Of a stretch of DNA of 64,000 bases, positions 38,704-48,720 are shown one piece after another. The position numbers were made by a program, and so were the translations under genes. The DNA is from Pseudomonas eucalypticola (lineage in GTDB: Bacteria > Pseudomonadota > Gammaproteobacteria > Pseudomonadales > Pseudomonadaceae). The notes below the pieces were generated by a model, which was not told the origin of the DNA, did not search any database, and worked only from the letters and a program-made list of their open reading frames with translations. The stretch's first letter is position 1; the number at the start of each line of letters is the position of its first letter. The stretch lies in NCBI RefSeq assembly GCF_013374995.1, contig NZ_CP056030.1, positions 1,644,501 to 1,708,500 of the forward strand, in the 5' to 3' direction.

Positions 38704-41099
38704 CCGTCCGGGAGCAGATTGCCATGAGCCGTCATCATCAGGACAAGGCCACGTTCCTTGAGCGCCTGATCTTCAATAACCGCCCGGCGGTGATCATGCT
38801 GTGCCTGCTGGTCAGTGTCTTCCTGTTCTGGCAAGCCACCCTGATCCGCCCCTCCACCAGCTTCGAAAAAATGATCCCGCTCAAGCATCCGTTCATCGAG
38901 CGCATGCTGGAGCACCGCAACGACCTGGCCAACCTGGGCAACACCGTGCGCATTTCGGTGGAAGCGGTGAACGGCGATATTTTCAACAAGGACTACATGG
39001 AGACCCTGCGCCAGATCAACGACAAGGCCTTCTACATTCCCGGCGTCGACCGCTCGGGCATGAAGTCGTTGTGGAGCCCCAGCGTGCGCTGGACCGAGGT
39101 CACCGAGGAAGGGTTCGCCGGTGGCGAGGTCATTCCCCAGAGCTATGACGGTTCCCCCGACAGCCTGGACTTGCTGCGCAGCAACATCCTCAAGTCCGGC
39201 CAGGTGGGGCGCCTGGTGGCCAACGACTTCAAGTCGAGCATCGTCGACATTCCCCTGCTGGAGTCCTACCCCGACCCCAATGACCAGGGCACCCTCGTGA
39301 AGCTCGACTACCAGCAGTTTTCCCACAGCCTGGAGGAGAAGATCCGCGACAAGTTCCAGGCCCAGAACCCCAACGTGAAGGTGCACATCGTCGGCTTCGC
39401 CAAGAAGGTCGGTGATCTGATCGACGGGCTTTTGATGGTGGTGATGTTCTTCGGCGTCGCGTTCGTCATCACCCTGGTGCTGCTGTATTTCTTCACCTGG
39501 TGCATCCGCAGCACCATCGCCGTGCTGGTCACCACGCTGGTGGCGGTCACCTGGCAGCTGGGGCTGATGCACGCCTTCGGTTTCGGCCTGGACCCGTACT
39601 CGATGCTGGTGCCGTTCCTGATCTTCGCCATCGGCATTTCCCATGGCGTGCAGAAGATCAACGGTATCGCCCTGCAGTCCAGCGACGCCGACAACGCCCT
39701 GACCGCGGCGCGGCGTACCTTCCGGCAACTGTTCCTGCCCGGCATGATCGCCATCCTGGCCGATGCGGTGGGCTTCATCACCTTGCTCATCATCGACATC
39801 GGCGTGATCCGCGAACTCGCCCTGGGCGCGTCCATCGGGGTGGCGGTGATCGTCTTCACCAACCTGATCCTGCTGCCGGTGGCCATTTCCTACGTGGGCA
39901 TCAGCAAGCGGGCCATCGAGCGCAGCAAAAAGGATTCCGTGCGCGAACACCCGTTTTGGCGCGCGCTGTCGAATTTCGCCAGCGCCAAAGTGGCGCCGGT
40001 GTCGGTAGCCCTGGCCATCGTGGCAATGGCGGGCGGCCTGTGGTACGGCCACAACCTGAAGATCGGCGACCTCGACCAGGGTGCGCCGGAGCTGCGCCCG
40101 GACTCGCGCTACAACCGTGACAACCAGTTCATCATCGACCACTACGCCACCAGTTCCGACGTGCTGGTGGTCATGGTCAAGAGCGCTGCCGAAGGCTGTT
40201 CGCGCTACGAGACCCTGCAGCCGATGGACGAGCTGATGTGGCAGCTGGACAACACCGTCGGGGTGCAGTCGACGATGTCGCTGGTGACCGTGTCCAAGCA
40301 GGTGATCAAGGGCATGAACGAGGGCAACCTGAAGTGGGAAAGCCTGTCGCGCAACCCCGAGGTGCTCAACAGTTCCGTGGCCCGCGCCGACGGCCTGTAC
40401 AACGGCGACTGCTCGCTGGCGCCGCTGCTGGTGTTCCTCAACGACCACAAGGCCGAGACCCTCGACCGCGCCGTGGCGGTGGTCAAGCAGTTCGCCGCCA
40501 GCCATGACCATGACGGCTTGCAGTTCCAGTTGGCGGCGGGCAATGCCGGCATCGAAGCGGCCACCAACGAAGTCATCAAGCAGGCTGAACTGACCATCCT
40601 GGTGCTGGTGTACCTTTGCGTGGCGGTGATGTGCCTGATCACCTTCCGCTCCTTCGCCGCCACCCTGTGCATCGTCTTGCCGCTGGTGCTGACGTCGGTG
40701 CTGGGCAATGCGCTGATGGCCTTCATGGGCATCGGCGTGAAAGTCGCCACCTTGCCGGTGGTGGCCCTGGGCGTGGGCATTGGCGTGGACTACGGGATCT
40801 ACATCTACAGCCGTCTGGAAAGCTTCCTGCGCGCCGGGCTACCGTTGCAGGAAGCCTACTACCAGACACTCAAATCCACCGGCAAGGCGGTGCTGTTCAC
40901 CGGCCTGTGCCTGGCCATTGGCGTGTGCACCTGGATCTTCTCGGCCATCAAGTTCCAGGCCGACATGGGCCTGATGCTGACCTTCATGTTGCTGTGGAAC
41001 ATGTTTGGCGCGCTATGGCTGTTGCCGGCGCTGGCGCGGTTCCTGATCAAGCCGGAAAAAATGGCGGGCAAACAGGGCGGATCCTTGTTCGCTCATTGA
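38700..41099 (+). CDS. MMPL/RND-family transporter
   Basis: 799 residues. One hydrophobic span near residue 35 (AVIMLCLLVSVFLFW) is followed by a periplasmic loop of ~200 residues, then a block of five to six spans from about 240 to 400. A second loop follows, and a second block of spans begins about 625. This internal duplication is that of RND/MMPL exporters; it is shorter than drug-efflux RND pumps (~1040). It lacks a membrane-fusion protein partner and instead has YCF48-, DUF1329- and DUF1302-type partners. Substrate unknown; lipid-like cargo is a reasonable guess. Confidence 0.9.
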   Translation: MTVREQIAMSRHHQDKATFLERLIFNNRPAVIMLCLLVSVFLFWQATLIRPSTSFEKMIPLKHPFIERMLEHRNDLANLGNTVRISVEAVNGDIFNKDYMETLRQINDKAFYIPGVDRSGMKSLWSPSVRWTEVTEEGFAGGEVIPQSYDGSPDSLDLLRSNILKSGQVGRLVANDFKSSIVDIPLLESYPDPNDQGTLVKLDYQQFSHSLEEKIRDKFQAQNPNVKVHIVGFAKKVGDLIDGLLMVVMFFGVAFVITLVLLYFFTWCIRSTIAVLVTTLVAVTWQLGLMHAFGFGLDPYSMLVPFLIFAIGISHGVQKINGIALQSSDADNALTAARRTFRQLFLPGMIAILADAVGFITLLIIDIGVIRELALGASIGVAVIVFTNLILLPVAISYVGISKRAIERSKKDSVREHPFWRALSNFASAKVAPVSVALAIVAMAGGLWYGHNLKIGDLDQGAPELRPDSRYNRDNQFIIDHYATSSDVLVVMVKSAAEGCSRYETLQPMDELMWQLDNTVGVQSTMSLVTVSKQVIKGMNEGNLKWESLSRNPEVLNSSVARADGLYNGDCSLAPLLVFLNDHKAETLDRAVAVVKQFAASHDHDGLQFQLAAGNAGIEAATNEVIKQAELTILVLVYLCVAVMCLITFRSFAATLCIVLPLVLTSVLGNALMAFMGIGVKVATLPVVALGVGIGVDYGIYIYSRLESFLRAGLPLQEAYYQTLKSTGKAVLFTGLCLAIGVCTWIFSAIKFQADMGLMLTFMLLWNMFGALWLLPALARFLIKPEKMAGKQGGSLFAH

Positions 41100-41148
41100 G
41101 CAGCACCGGCCGCGCGGGCCGGGCGTCATGCCGTAAAGGAATGATCTG

Positions 41149-42438
41149 GTGCCGATTCGTCGTTTGCGGCGTGTCGGCACCGGGTTCGATACTGGCGCCT
41201 CTGCCCTGACGAGCCACGCCGCCGTGACTGACCTGACCCCCACCTACCGTTTCGCTCCCGCCTTCCAGGCGCCGACCGGTTCGGCGATTCGCGAGTTGTT
41301 CAAGTACTTGTCGCTGCCAGGAATGATTTCATTCGCGGGGGGCTACCCGGCCACCGCCTTTTTCGACCAGCCGCACCTGGCGGCGGCCGCCGAGCGCGCC
41401 CTGCGCGAGTCTGCGGTGGACTGCCTGCAGTATGCGGCCACTGATGGCTTGCCGTTGTTGCGCGAACAACTGGCGGGGCTGATGGGCCGCCGGGGCGCCG
41501 CGGTGACGGTGGATGACCTGATGGTAACCACCGGTTCCCAGCAGGGCCTGGACCTGCTGATCAAGGTGCTGCTGAGCCCCGGCGAACGGGTCCTGGTGGA
41601 ATGCCCGACCTACCCCGCTGCGCTACAGGCCTTTCGCCTGGCGGGGCTGCAGGTGGACAGTGCCGTCACCGACGGCGATGGCCTGGACACCGACAGCCTG
41701 GCCGAGCAGTTGGCCCGCCAACCCAGAGGTAGCCTGCGCCTGCTGTACTGCGTGCCCACCTTCGCCAACCCCACGGGCGCCTGCCTGCCGCTGGAGCGGC
41801 GCCTGGCGTTGCTGGCGTTGGCAGTGGAACACGACTTCCTGATCGTCGAGGACGACCCTTACGGCGCCCTGCGATTCACTGGCCAGGAGGTGCCATCACT
41901 GCTGGCGTTGGCCCCCCAGGTCGATGGTGCCAGCGGACGAGTCGTGCACCTGTCCAGCCTGTCCAAGGTCGTCGCCCCAGGCCTGCGCATCGGCTGGTTG
42001 ATCGCGCCAGCGCCCATCCGCCAGCGGTGCGTGATCGCCAAGCAGACCGTGGACCTGTGCACCGCACCGTGGGCCCAGCAGATTGCGGCCTTGTACCTGG
42101 CCGATGGCGCCCTGGAACGGGCGTTGCCAGCCTTGGCCCGCGGTTACGGGGAAAAATGCGCGCGCATGCTCGCCGGCCTCGAAGGCTTGAGCGATGTCGT
42201 GCAGGTGTCGCCGCCGCAAGGCGGGATGTTCATCTGGGGCCGTTGCCGTGGGGGAGTGGATGCCAGCGCGCTGTTGCAGCGGGCTATCGAGGAGAGGGTG
42301 ATGTTCGTCCCGGGCAGCCCGTTCTACGCGGCACACCCCGACGCCAGCAGCCTGCGCCTGTCGTTCGCGGCGCCATCGCTGGAGCAGATCGATGAGGGGC
42401 TGCTGCGGTTGGGCAGAGCGGCAGGGCGGCTACTTTAA
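41149..42438 (+). CDS. PLP-dependent aminotransferase (2-aminoadipate transaminase-like)
   Basis: 429 residues from the GTG at 41149, which has AAAGGA 8 bases upstream; a GTG at 41224 (404 residues) fits the family's normal N terminus better but has no ribosome site. Family marks: AIRELFKYLSLPGMISFAGGYPA, the QGLDLLIKVLL turn, NPTG, EDDPYGALRF and the PLP lysine in LSSLSKVVAPGLRIGW. This class acts on aromatic, branched-chain or 2-aminoadipate substrates. It follows the MMPL gene by 49 bp but need not share its function. Confidence 0.85.
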   Translation: MPIRRLRRVGTGFDTGASALTSHAAVTDLTPTYRFAPAFQAPTGSAIRELFKYLSLPGMISFAGGYPATAFFDQPHLAAAAERALRESAVDCLQYAATDGLPLLREQLAGLMGRRGAAVTVDDLMVTTGSQQGLDLLIKVLLSPGERVLVECPTYPAALQAFRLAGLQVDSAVTDGDGLDTDSLAEQLARQPRGSLRLLYCVPTFANPTGACLPLERRLALLALAVEHDFLIVEDDPYGALRFTGQEVPSLLALAPQVDGASGRVVHLSSLSKVVAPGLRIGWLIAPAPIRQRCVIAKQTVDLCTAPWAQQIAALYLADGALERALPALARGYGEKCARMLAGLEGLSDVVQVSPPQGGMFIWGRCRGGVDASALLQRAIEERVMFVPGSPFYAAHPDASSLRLSFAAPSLEQIDEGLLRLGRAAGRLL

Positions 42439-42445
42439 ACTGCAA

Positions 42446-42481
42446 GCTGCAAGCAAAGACAATCCTGCCCTTGCTTGCAGC
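42446..42481. terminator. Inverted repeat between the aminotransferase and porin genes
   Basis: GCTGCAAGCAA (42446-42456) pairs with TTGCTTGCAGC (42471-42481) over a 14-nt loop. It sits 7 bp after the aminotransferase stop and 20 bp before the convergent porin stop, a position suitable for a two-way terminator. The same AGCTGCAAGC word occurs in the hairpin near 45.1 kb. Confidence 0.6.
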
Positions 42482-42500
42482 TCAAGGCGCACAGCGGATC

Positions 42501-43292
42501 TTAGAAGAACACTTTCAGCAGGAAGCTTGCGGTGTTCTGGTTGGTTTCAAAGCTGTGGGTGCTCTGGATACCGTACTTGTCTTTCCAGTAGTCGTATTCG
42601 AAGCCCACGTACAGCTTCTGCGGCGCCCAGCTCAAGGCCTTGCCCAGGTCATACTTGACCTGCGGGTTGAAGTGCAGGTTCTTGTGGTAGTCGCCGTTCT
42701 TGTTCGAGTCGCTGCCGATGACCCAGTCCATGTAGCCGTCGATCAGGATATCGGAGTTGCCGACCGGAATGGTGTACGACCACACCGGGGTGATCTGCCA
42801 GACGTTGTTGCCCGCGCGGTCGCCGTCGACGATGCGGTCGTAGAAGTTCAGCTGGAAATAGTCGAAGCCGGGAATGTTCAAGTCAAAGCCCGGGCCGATC
42901 AGGTAGGACTCCACGTCACCTTCGCCGAACTCGTAGGTCATGGCCAGGAGCACGTCCTTGACCGGGCCGTAGCCCACTTGCTGGCCGAAGATCTTGCTGG
43001 CCGACAAGCGCGGGCTGAACTCGCCATACAGGGTGTTGCGGCCCACGCCGGAGTCTTTCTTGCCGTTGTAGAAGATGTTGTCCACGAACAGGAAGTTGTC
43101 ACCGTACTTCCAGCTGTCAGCGTGTTCGAACGTGACGGTCTGCTGGGTATCGGGGTTGACCTTGAAGTTCTGACCATACAAGTAGGTCAGGCTGTTGCTT
43201 TGCCATTGCAGCCAACCATTGTCATCGGCTGCAGCGTAGCCCCCCGCCAGCAGGCCACCGGCCGCCATCAGGCTCGAAAGAACACGTTTCAT
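42501..43292 (-). CDS. Tsx/OmpK-like outer-membrane channel
   Basis: 263 residues with a signal peptide ending AAA. The mature chain (DDNGWLQWQSNSLTYLYGQNF) is a beta-barrel with alternating aromatic strands and the C-terminal LLKVFF. It resembles the Tsx/OmpK family of nucleoside-specific channels (PF03502). Lying next to the NCS2 permease and the urate pathway, it is likely the outer-membrane port for purines or nucleosides (inference). Confidence 0.86.
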   Translation of the reverse strand: MKRVLSSLMAAGGLLAGGYAAADDNGWLQWQSNSLTYLYGQNFKVNPDTQQTVTFEHADSWKYGDNFLFVDNIFYNGKKDSGVGRNTLYGEFSPRLSASKIFGQQVGYGPVKDVLLAMTYEFGEGDVESYLIGPGFDLNIPGFDYFQLNFYDRIVDGDRAGNNVWQITPVWSYTIPVGNSDILIDGYMDWVIGSDSNKNGDYHKNLHFNPQVKYDLGKALSWAPQKLYVGFEYDYWKDKYGIQSTHSFETNQNTASFLLKVFF

Positions 43293-43688
43293 TGTTTTGC
43301 TCCCAGGTTTTATTTCAGTCTGTGTTGCTGGTGGCGCTCTGTGGTGGCGCCTTGTGGTTCACATGAAAAGTCGTCCAACTGGTCAACTTCCCCCGCGGCG
43401 CATCTTTGATAGCAAGAGCCTTGCCAAGGTCATCGAAAGGCCAAAGAAATCCCGTCGGCTGTTGTCGAAAAACAGTCGAAGGGTGTTCGATTGGCTGCAA
43501 ACGAAGACGCGGCGGGGCGGGCGCCCGGCCCTGTACAAGAGGTCAGCTTTATCGGGGAAAATATCCCCCCGGTGTTACGCGGGCGCGCAGATTACTGACT
43601 CGCGCGCCGCGGCTCAAGTGCTCCGTTACAGAGCAAGCGCAGCAAAAGTGGGGCATTCGGTCAGCTTTTGTGGCCGTTGCCCCAGCCT
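43293..43688. other. Intergenic region between porin and purine permease
   Basis: 396 bp that carry the porin promoter (minus strand) and the 3' side of the permease gene. A GGCGCGC / GCGCGCC pair near 43580-43610 may form a hairpin. Several open frames pass through but none has a ribosome site or recognisable protein. Confidence 0.4.
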
Positions 43689-45044
43689 TCAGTGCTGATG
43701 CGCCGCTCTGGCCAGGGCCTCGCGCTCGGCACCGCCGAGCACGTTGAACAGCAGGTTGAGCAACACCGCGCTCAACGTGGCCATGGCGATGCCGCTGTGG
43801 GTGATAGGCCCCATCCACAGGGGCAACTGGGAAAAGAACTCCGGACGCACCACCGGGATCAGGCCCATGCCGATGCTCACCGCCACCAGCAACTGGTTGC
43901 GGCGGTCACCGATGTCGGCTTCCTGAAGGATCTTGATACCCGTGGCGGCGACCATGCCGAACATGGCGATGGCCGCGCCGCCCAGCACCGCGGGCGGAAT
44001 CGACGCCACCAGGTAGGCGGCCTTGGGCACCAGGCTCAAGGCGATCAGGAAACTGCCGGCGACGATGGTCACCGACCGGCACCGTACCCCGGTCATCTGC
44101 ACCAGGCCGATGTTCTGGGCGAAGGAGGAGTGGGTAAAGGTGTTGAAGAAACCGGCCACGAACGAGGCGGCGGCGTCGCACAGCAGACCGCGGCGCAGCA
44201 TGCCAGGGGTGACTTCGCGGTCGGTGATCTTGCCCAGGGCCAGGAACATGCCCGTGGACTCGACGAAGATGATCACCACCACCAGGCACATGGACAGCAC
44301 CGGGGCCAGGCTGAAGGTGGGCAGGCCGAAGTGCAGCGGCGTGACCACTTGCAACCACGGCGCGGCGGCCAGCCCAGAAAGGTCGACCATGCCGATCAGG
44401 CCCGACAGCACATAGCCGAGCACCATGCCGATGAGCACCGAAATATTGACCCAGAAACCGCTCATGAACCGGTGGATGAGCAGAATCGTCGCCAGCACCA
44501 GGCCGGCCACGGTGAGGTAGATGGGCGAGCCGAAAGGCAGCGCCTTGGCGCCACCGCCGGCCCAGTTGACTGCCACCGGGAAGAGCGACAGGCCGATGGA
44601 GGTGATCACGGTGCCCGTCACCAGTGGCGGGAAGAACCGCACGATCTTGGACATGAACGGCGCGATGACCATGCCGAAGAACCCCGCGGCGATGGTGGCG
44701 CCGAAGATGCCCGGCAGCCCCACGCCCTGCATGCCGGCCATGGCCACCATGCTGGCGACCGCGGCAAAACTGGCACCCATCATCACCGGCATGCGAATGC
44801 CCAGCGCGCCAATGCCCATGGACTGCACCACGGTGGCCACACCGGCCACCAGCAGGTCGGCGTTGATGAGGAAGGCGATTTCTTCACGGGAGAGGCCCGC
44901 TGCCTGCCCAACGATCAGCGGCACCGCGATGGCGCCCCCGTACATCAGCAACACATGCTGCAAACCCACCAGAATCAGTTGCATCAACGGCAGGGGCTGT
45001 CTGGGTGGCGCAGGGGGGATGCGCGCGTGGCTTGACTCGGACAT
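43689..45044 (-). CDS. NCS2-family purine permease (urate/xanthine type)
   Basis: 451 residues with about 13-14 spans. The NCS2 signature is present as FAQNIGLVQMTGVRCRSV, and VESTGMFLALGKI is the conserved helix-8 region. The N terminus has QHVLLMYGGAIAVPLIVG, typical of the xanthine/uric acid branch (XanQ, UacT, PbuX). Its closeness to puuD suggests urate or xanthine import. It is read in the same direction as the urate-degradation genes, which lie 131 bp upstream. Confidence 0.9.
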   Translation of the reverse strand: MSESSHARIPPAPPRQPLPLMQLILVGLQHVLLMYGGAIAVPLIVGQAAGLSREEIAFLINADLLVAGVATVVQSMGIGALGIRMPVMMGASFAAVASMVAMAGMQGVGLPGIFGATIAAGFFGMVIAPFMSKIVRFFPPLVTGTVITSIGLSLFPVAVNWAGGGAKALPFGSPIYLTVAGLVLATILLIHRFMSGFWVNISVLIGMVLGYVLSGLIGMVDLSGLAAAPWLQVVTPLHFGLPTFSLAPVLSMCLVVVIIFVESTGMFLALGKITDREVTPGMLRRGLLCDAAASFVAGFFNTFTHSSFAQNIGLVQMTGVRCRSVTIVAGSFLIALSLVPKAAYLVASIPPAVLGGAAIAMFGMVAATGIKILQEADIGDRRNQLLVAVSIGMGLIPVVRPEFFSQLPLWMGPITHSGIAMATLSAVLLNLLFNVLGGAEREALARAAHQH

Positions 45045-45087
45045 GCAACACCTCGGATTTTGTTGTTATTGAGGAGGAGCAGCTGCA

Positions 45088-45154
45088 AGCGGCAAGCGAG
45101 AAGCTCAGGCCGGCGTTCGCCGGTGCCATCGCTTCAAGCGTGCAGCTTGCCGCT
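45088..45154. repeat. Inverted repeat between puuD and the purine permease
   Basis: AGCGGCAAGC (45088-45097) and GCTTGCCGCT (45145-45154) are perfect inverse copies; extra AGCTGCAAGC-type words flank both arms. It is of the same family as the word at 42446, and may act as an attenuating or terminating hairpin downstream of puuD. Confidence 0.5.
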
Positions 45155-45175
45155 CAACGCTTGCAACGGTTTGCT

Positions 45176-46477
45176 TCAGTTCACCTGCGCACCCTTGGCG
45201 ATCCACTGCCCCACCAGGTTGCGCTCTTCCTGGGTCATTTGCGTGATATTGCCCAACGGCATGATCTGGCTGGCCACGGCCTGTGCCTGGATGCGCGGGG
45301 CCAGTTGCTGGATCTGCTGCGGGGTGTCGAACATGATCCCGGCCGGGGCGCTGGAGAACAGCGGGCTGGTCGGCTTGGCCGAATGGCACACCGCACAGCG
45401 CTCCTGGATCACCCCATGCACCTGGTCGAAGTTCACGCTGCTGGCCTGCGCCGGTTGCTCGGCCGGGGCCGCCTGGGCCGGGGCGGCGGGCATTTCATCG
45501 GCGCGCTTGCCGCCAATGGCGGTGCCGGGCAGCGGCTGGTACTCGATCTTCGGTGCCTGGGCCACATCGCTGGTGTTGGCCATTTGCAGGGGGCCGGTGA
45601 CGAAAGCCAGGCAGATCATGCCCAGGGCGCCGGCGGGCAGGGCCCAGGCGAACTTGTGGCTGTTGTGGCGGGTGTTGAAGTAGTGGCGCACCACCACCGC
45701 GACCACCGCGATGCCCGCCAGGATCAGCCAGTTGTAGTGGCTGCCGTAGGTGCTGGGGAAGTGGTTGCTGATCATGATGAACAGCACCGGCAGGGTGAAA
45801 TAGTTGTTGTGGCGCGAACGCAGCAGGCCCTTGGCCGGCAGGGTCGGGTCCGGCGTGCGGTTCTCGGCGATGGCCGCCACCAGCGCGCGCTGGGCGGGCA
45901 TGATGATGCGGAACACGTTACCCACCATGATGGTGCCGATGATGGCGCCGGTGTGCAGGTACGCGCCGCGGCCGCTGAACACCTGGCTGAAGCCATAGCA
46001 GGCGGCGATGATCAGCACGAACAGCACCAGGCCCAGCAGGCCGGGGCGCTTGCCCAGGGGCGAGTCGCACAGCAGGTCATAGATGAACCAGCTGGCGATC
46101 AGCGCGCCCACGCCGATGGCGATGCCTTCCGGCCCGCTGAGGGTACTGCCGGGGGCCAGCAGGTAAAGGGTGGGGTTGGAGTAGAACACCACGCACAGCA
46201 GCACGATGCCCGACATCCAGGTCCAGTAGGCTTCCCATTTGAACCAGTGCAGGTTGTCCGGCATGGTCGGTGGGGCCAGCTTGTATTTTTCCAGGTGGTA
46301 GATGCCGCCACCGTGAATGGCCCACAGGTCGCCGCTCAAGCCTTCGCGAGGGTTGCTGCGGTTGAGGTTGTTCTCCAGCCAGACGAAATAGAAGGACGCG
46401 CCGATCCAGGCGATCCCGACGATCATGTGAATCCAGCGCACGCCCAGATTCAGCCATTCCATCAGATGTGCTTGCAC
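45176..46477 (-). CDS. puuD: Urate hydroxylase (urate oxidase, membrane cytochrome c type)
   Basis: 433 residues. The N-terminal region has about eight to nine spans with WIHMIVGIAWIGASFYFVWLEN and many histidines (AIHGGGIYHLEKY). A C-terminal cytochrome c domain has the heme site C361-A-V-C364-H365 and the axial-ligand region IMPLGNITQM. This is the PuuD form of uricase, which oxidises urate to 5-hydroxyisourate and passes electrons to the respiratory chain. I place the start at the GTG at 46477 (AGAGG 8 bases upstream, family N terminus); the frame is open to 46501. Confidence 0.94.
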   Translation of the reverse strand: MQAHLMEWLNLGVRWIHMIVGIAWIGASFYFVWLENNLNRSNPREGLSGDLWAIHGGGIYHLEKYKLAPPTMPDNLHWFKWEAYWTWMSGIVLLCVVFYSNPTLYLLAPGSTLSGPEGIAIGVGALIASWFIYDLLCDSPLGKRPGLLGLVLFVLIIAACYGFSQVFSGRGAYLHTGAIIGTIMVGNVFRIIMPAQRALVAAIAENRTPDPTLPAKGLLRSRHNNYFTLPVLFIMISNHFPSTYGSHYNWLILAGIAVVAVVVRHYFNTRHNSHKFAWALPAGALGMICLAFVTGPLQMANTSDVAQAPKIEYQPLPGTAIGGKRADEMPAAPAQAAPAEQPAQASSVNFDQVHGVIQERCAVCHSAKPTSPLFSSAPAGIMFDTPQQIQQLAPRIQAQAVASQIMPLGNITQMTQEERNLVGQWIAKGAQVN

Positions 46478-46525
46478 AGTCGTAACCTCTTGCCGTGCCA
46501 CTGCGGTGCAATGGCCAGCCTTCTC

Positions 46526-47029
46526 TTATTGGTGGGGGGCGAGGATCAGTAATTCGTCCTCATTGAAGAAATGCTCGTCGCAGTTGTTACCGGAACCACT
46601 GCGATCAACCACCAGGAAGTCATCCCGCTTTTCGATCGTCAGCACCGGGTGGTGCCATACGCCGCGATGGTAATTGATGCCCTGCCTGCCATTGGTGATG
46701 AAGGCGCGGACCAAGCCTGATACAGGTGCATCGCCACGTGGCGCGACCACGATCAGAAAGGGGTTGCCCAGCAGCGGCACGAAGGCCTGGCTGCCAAGCG
46801 GGTGGCGCTCCAGCATGCGCACGGTCAACGGCATGTCCAGCACGTCGGCGCGGAAGATGCTGATGATCGCCTTGTCGTCGGGCGTGGCGGTCTCGACCGT
46901 GGCCAGACGGTGAAAACGCATGGTCGAGCCATTGTTGATCATGAAGTGGTCGCTGCCGTCGGTTTCGATCACGTCACCGAAGGGGGCGAAGGCTTCTTTG
47001 GTCAGGGGCTCGATCACTAGTGTGCGCAT
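46526..47029 (-). CDS. allA: Ureidoglycolate lyase
   Basis: 167 residues with the cupin-like AllA sequence: EAFAPFGDVIE at the N terminus, IFRADVLDMPLTVRMLERHPLGSQAF, and GINYHRGVWHHPVL. It splits ureidoglycolate into glyoxylate and urea, the last step of allantoate use. Encoded between puuD and alc in the same direction. Confidence 0.95.
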   Translation of the reverse strand: MRTLVIEPLTKEAFAPFGDVIETDGSDHFMINNGSTMRFHRLATVETATPDDKAIISIFRADVLDMPLTVRMLERHPLGSQAFVPLLGNPFLIVVAPRGDAPVSGLVRAFITNGRQGINYHRGVWHHPVLTIEKRDDFLVVDRSGSGNNCDEHFFNEDELLILAPHQ

Positions 47030-47061
47030 TGTTCTATCTCTGTTCGATGTGCTTGATCACT

Positions 47062-47149
47062 GCGGGGCCGGGGGTGGTTCGGGAAGCGGCCGGCGCGGTA
47101 GCGCTGAAGCGCCGCGGTGTCCTTTTCCCGAGCTTCGCCCGGTCCCACA
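47062..47149. repeat. REP-like inverted repeat, family 1 (copy B)
   Basis: The right arm TTCCCGAGCTTCGCCCGGTCCCACA is nearly identical to that of copy A; the left arm (GGGCCGGGGGTGGTTCGGGAA) is degenerate. It lies between allA and alc. Confidence 0.6.
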
Positions 47150-47168
47150 GGGTTTTGCGACCTGCTCG

Positions 47169-48164
47169 TTATTTGGCGACCTTGCCGAGCACGCGCAAGC
47201 GGCTCACGCCGCCGTCCGGGAACACGTTCAGGCGGATGTGGGTGATGGGCCCCAGGTCCTTGATCTGCTCCTGGAAGCTGTGCTCCTGGTGCATCTGCAG
47301 TTTCTGGCTGGGCAGCAGCTCGCGCCAGAACAGGCTCTGGGTCTCGATCTGGCTGTCGGTGCCGCCTTTGACGAACGCACCCTGGATGGAGCAGCTGTCC
47401 GGGTAGTTGCCCTTGAAGTGCAGGGTGTCGACGATCACTTGCTCCACGGTGCCGGCGTGGCCCAGGGCGACGATCACCCAGTCATTGCCGGGCGTGCGGC
47501 GGCGTGCGGTTTCCCAGCCGTCGCCCATGTTGATCCCGCGGCCCGGGTTGAGGATGTTGCTCATGCGCCCAAAGTGCTCGTCGGAGCAGGCCAGGGCACG
47601 GCCGCCGTTGAGGGCGCTGGCCAGGTCCACCTGTTCGTTGTCGCCAATGGCCGACCAGTCGCGGAACGGCACGCCGTACACCCGCAGGCGGGCCACGCCG
47701 CCGTCCGGGTAGATGTTGAAGCGCAGGTGGGTGTACGCCTGGGCATCCTTGATTTCGTGGTAATGGTGGCTGTTGCCCTGCAGCTCGACCGCCGCCAGCA
47801 CTTCAGCCCACTGGGTGGCGTCGGTCGGGTCACCCTCGGCCACGAAACAGCCTTCCAGCGAAGCTGAAGGGGGGAAATTGCCGGTGAAGAACGAGGTGTC
47901 GATGTCCACGCCCTTGATCGAGCCCGGCACGCCCAGGCGGATCACCGCGCTGTCGTAGCCTTCGAAGCGCTTGCGGCGCGATTCCCAGCCGTCCATCCAC
48001 TTGCCGTTGTCGTCGAACACGCCTTCTTTCCACACCGCGGGGGTGGGCTGGAACAGGCGGTTGACGTCGGCGAACCAGTCGTCGGTGACCGAGATGGCCT
48101 GGGTGCCCAGGCGCGCGTCGGCCAGGTTGACGAACTTCTCGAAGGGTACGGCGTATGCTTTCAT
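47169..48164 (-). CDS. alc: Allantoicase
   Basis: 331 residues with the duplicated galactose-binding-like domain typical of allantoicase. Each half repeats GxxMxDGWExxRRR..G ([16 protein letters not shown] and [17 protein letters not shown]), FxGNxPxSxSxxGxF and H.R.NxxPDGGVxRLRVxG. Converts allantoate to ureidoglycolate and urea. Followed downstream by allA, so both products of this route are handled locally. Confidence 0.96.
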   Translation of the reverse strand: MKAYAVPFEKFVNLADARLGTQAISVTDDWFADVNRLFQPTPAVWKEGVFDDNGKWMDGWESRRKRFEGYDSAVIRLGVPGSIKGVDIDTSFFTGNFPPSASLEGCFVAEGDPTDATQWAEVLAAVELQGNSHHYHEIKDAQAYTHLRFNIYPDGGVARLRVYGVPFRDWSAIGDNEQVDLASALNGGRALACSDEHFGRMSNILNPGRGINMGDGWETARRRTPGNDWVIVALGHAGTVEQVIVDTLHFKGNYPDSCSIQGAFVKGGTDSQIETQSLFWRELLPSQKLQMHQEHSFQEQIKDLGPITHIRLNVFPDGGVSRLRVLGKVAK

Positions 48165-48204
48165 TTTTTCTTGTCTGCCTTGAATGAGGGGCTGGGGAGG
48201 GCGG

Positions 48205-48720
48205 TTACAGGGTCAGTAATCGGAACAGGGCAATCTTGTTGATCTGCGCCAGGGCTTCCTTGAACTCGGCCTCGACCGAGTTGTGGATGCGCACTTCGAA
48301 CGCGGCGAGAATCTGATGCCGGTTGCTGCCTTTGACTGCCATGATGAAGGGGAACCTGAACTTGGCCTTGTAGGCGTCGTTCAGCTCCGTGAAGCGCTGG
48401 AACTCTTCGGTGGTGCATTGGTGAATACCGGCGCCGGCCTGTTCGTGGGTGCTGGCTTCGGTCAGTTCGCCCTGGACGGCGGCTTTGCCGGCCAGGTCGG
48501 GGTGCGCGTTGATCAACGCCAGCTGGCTGGCGTGGTCGGCGCTCAACAGGATGTCGCTCATGCGCTGGTGCAGGGTTTCGATCTGGTCCAGTTCGGGGCC
48601 CTGGCCCAGGTCGAAGGCTTTGCGGGCCACCCATGGCGAGTGCTCGTAGATGTCGGCGAAGGCGGCGACAAAGGCGTCACGGTCCAGTTCGGACGGCTTG
48701 AGGGTCTGGAAAGCGGTCAT
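48205..48720 (-). CDS. uraD: OHCU decarboxylase
   Basis: 171 residues from the ATG at 48720, which overlaps the puuE stop (ATGA). It contains the catalytic-histidine region [12 protein letters not shown] and the [18 protein letters not shown] motif. Decarboxylates 2-oxo-4-hydroxy-4-carboxy-5-ureidoimidazoline to S-allantoin, after the HIU hydrolase step. Confidence 0.95.
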   Translation of the reverse strand: MTAFQTLKPSELDRDAFVAAFADIYEHSPWVARKAFDLGQGPELDQIETLHQRMSDILLSADHASQLALINAHPDLAGKAAVQGELTEASTHEQAGAGIHQCTTEEFQRFTELNDAYKAKFRFPFIMAVKGSNRHQILAAFEVRIHNSVEAEFKEALAQINKIALFRLLTL

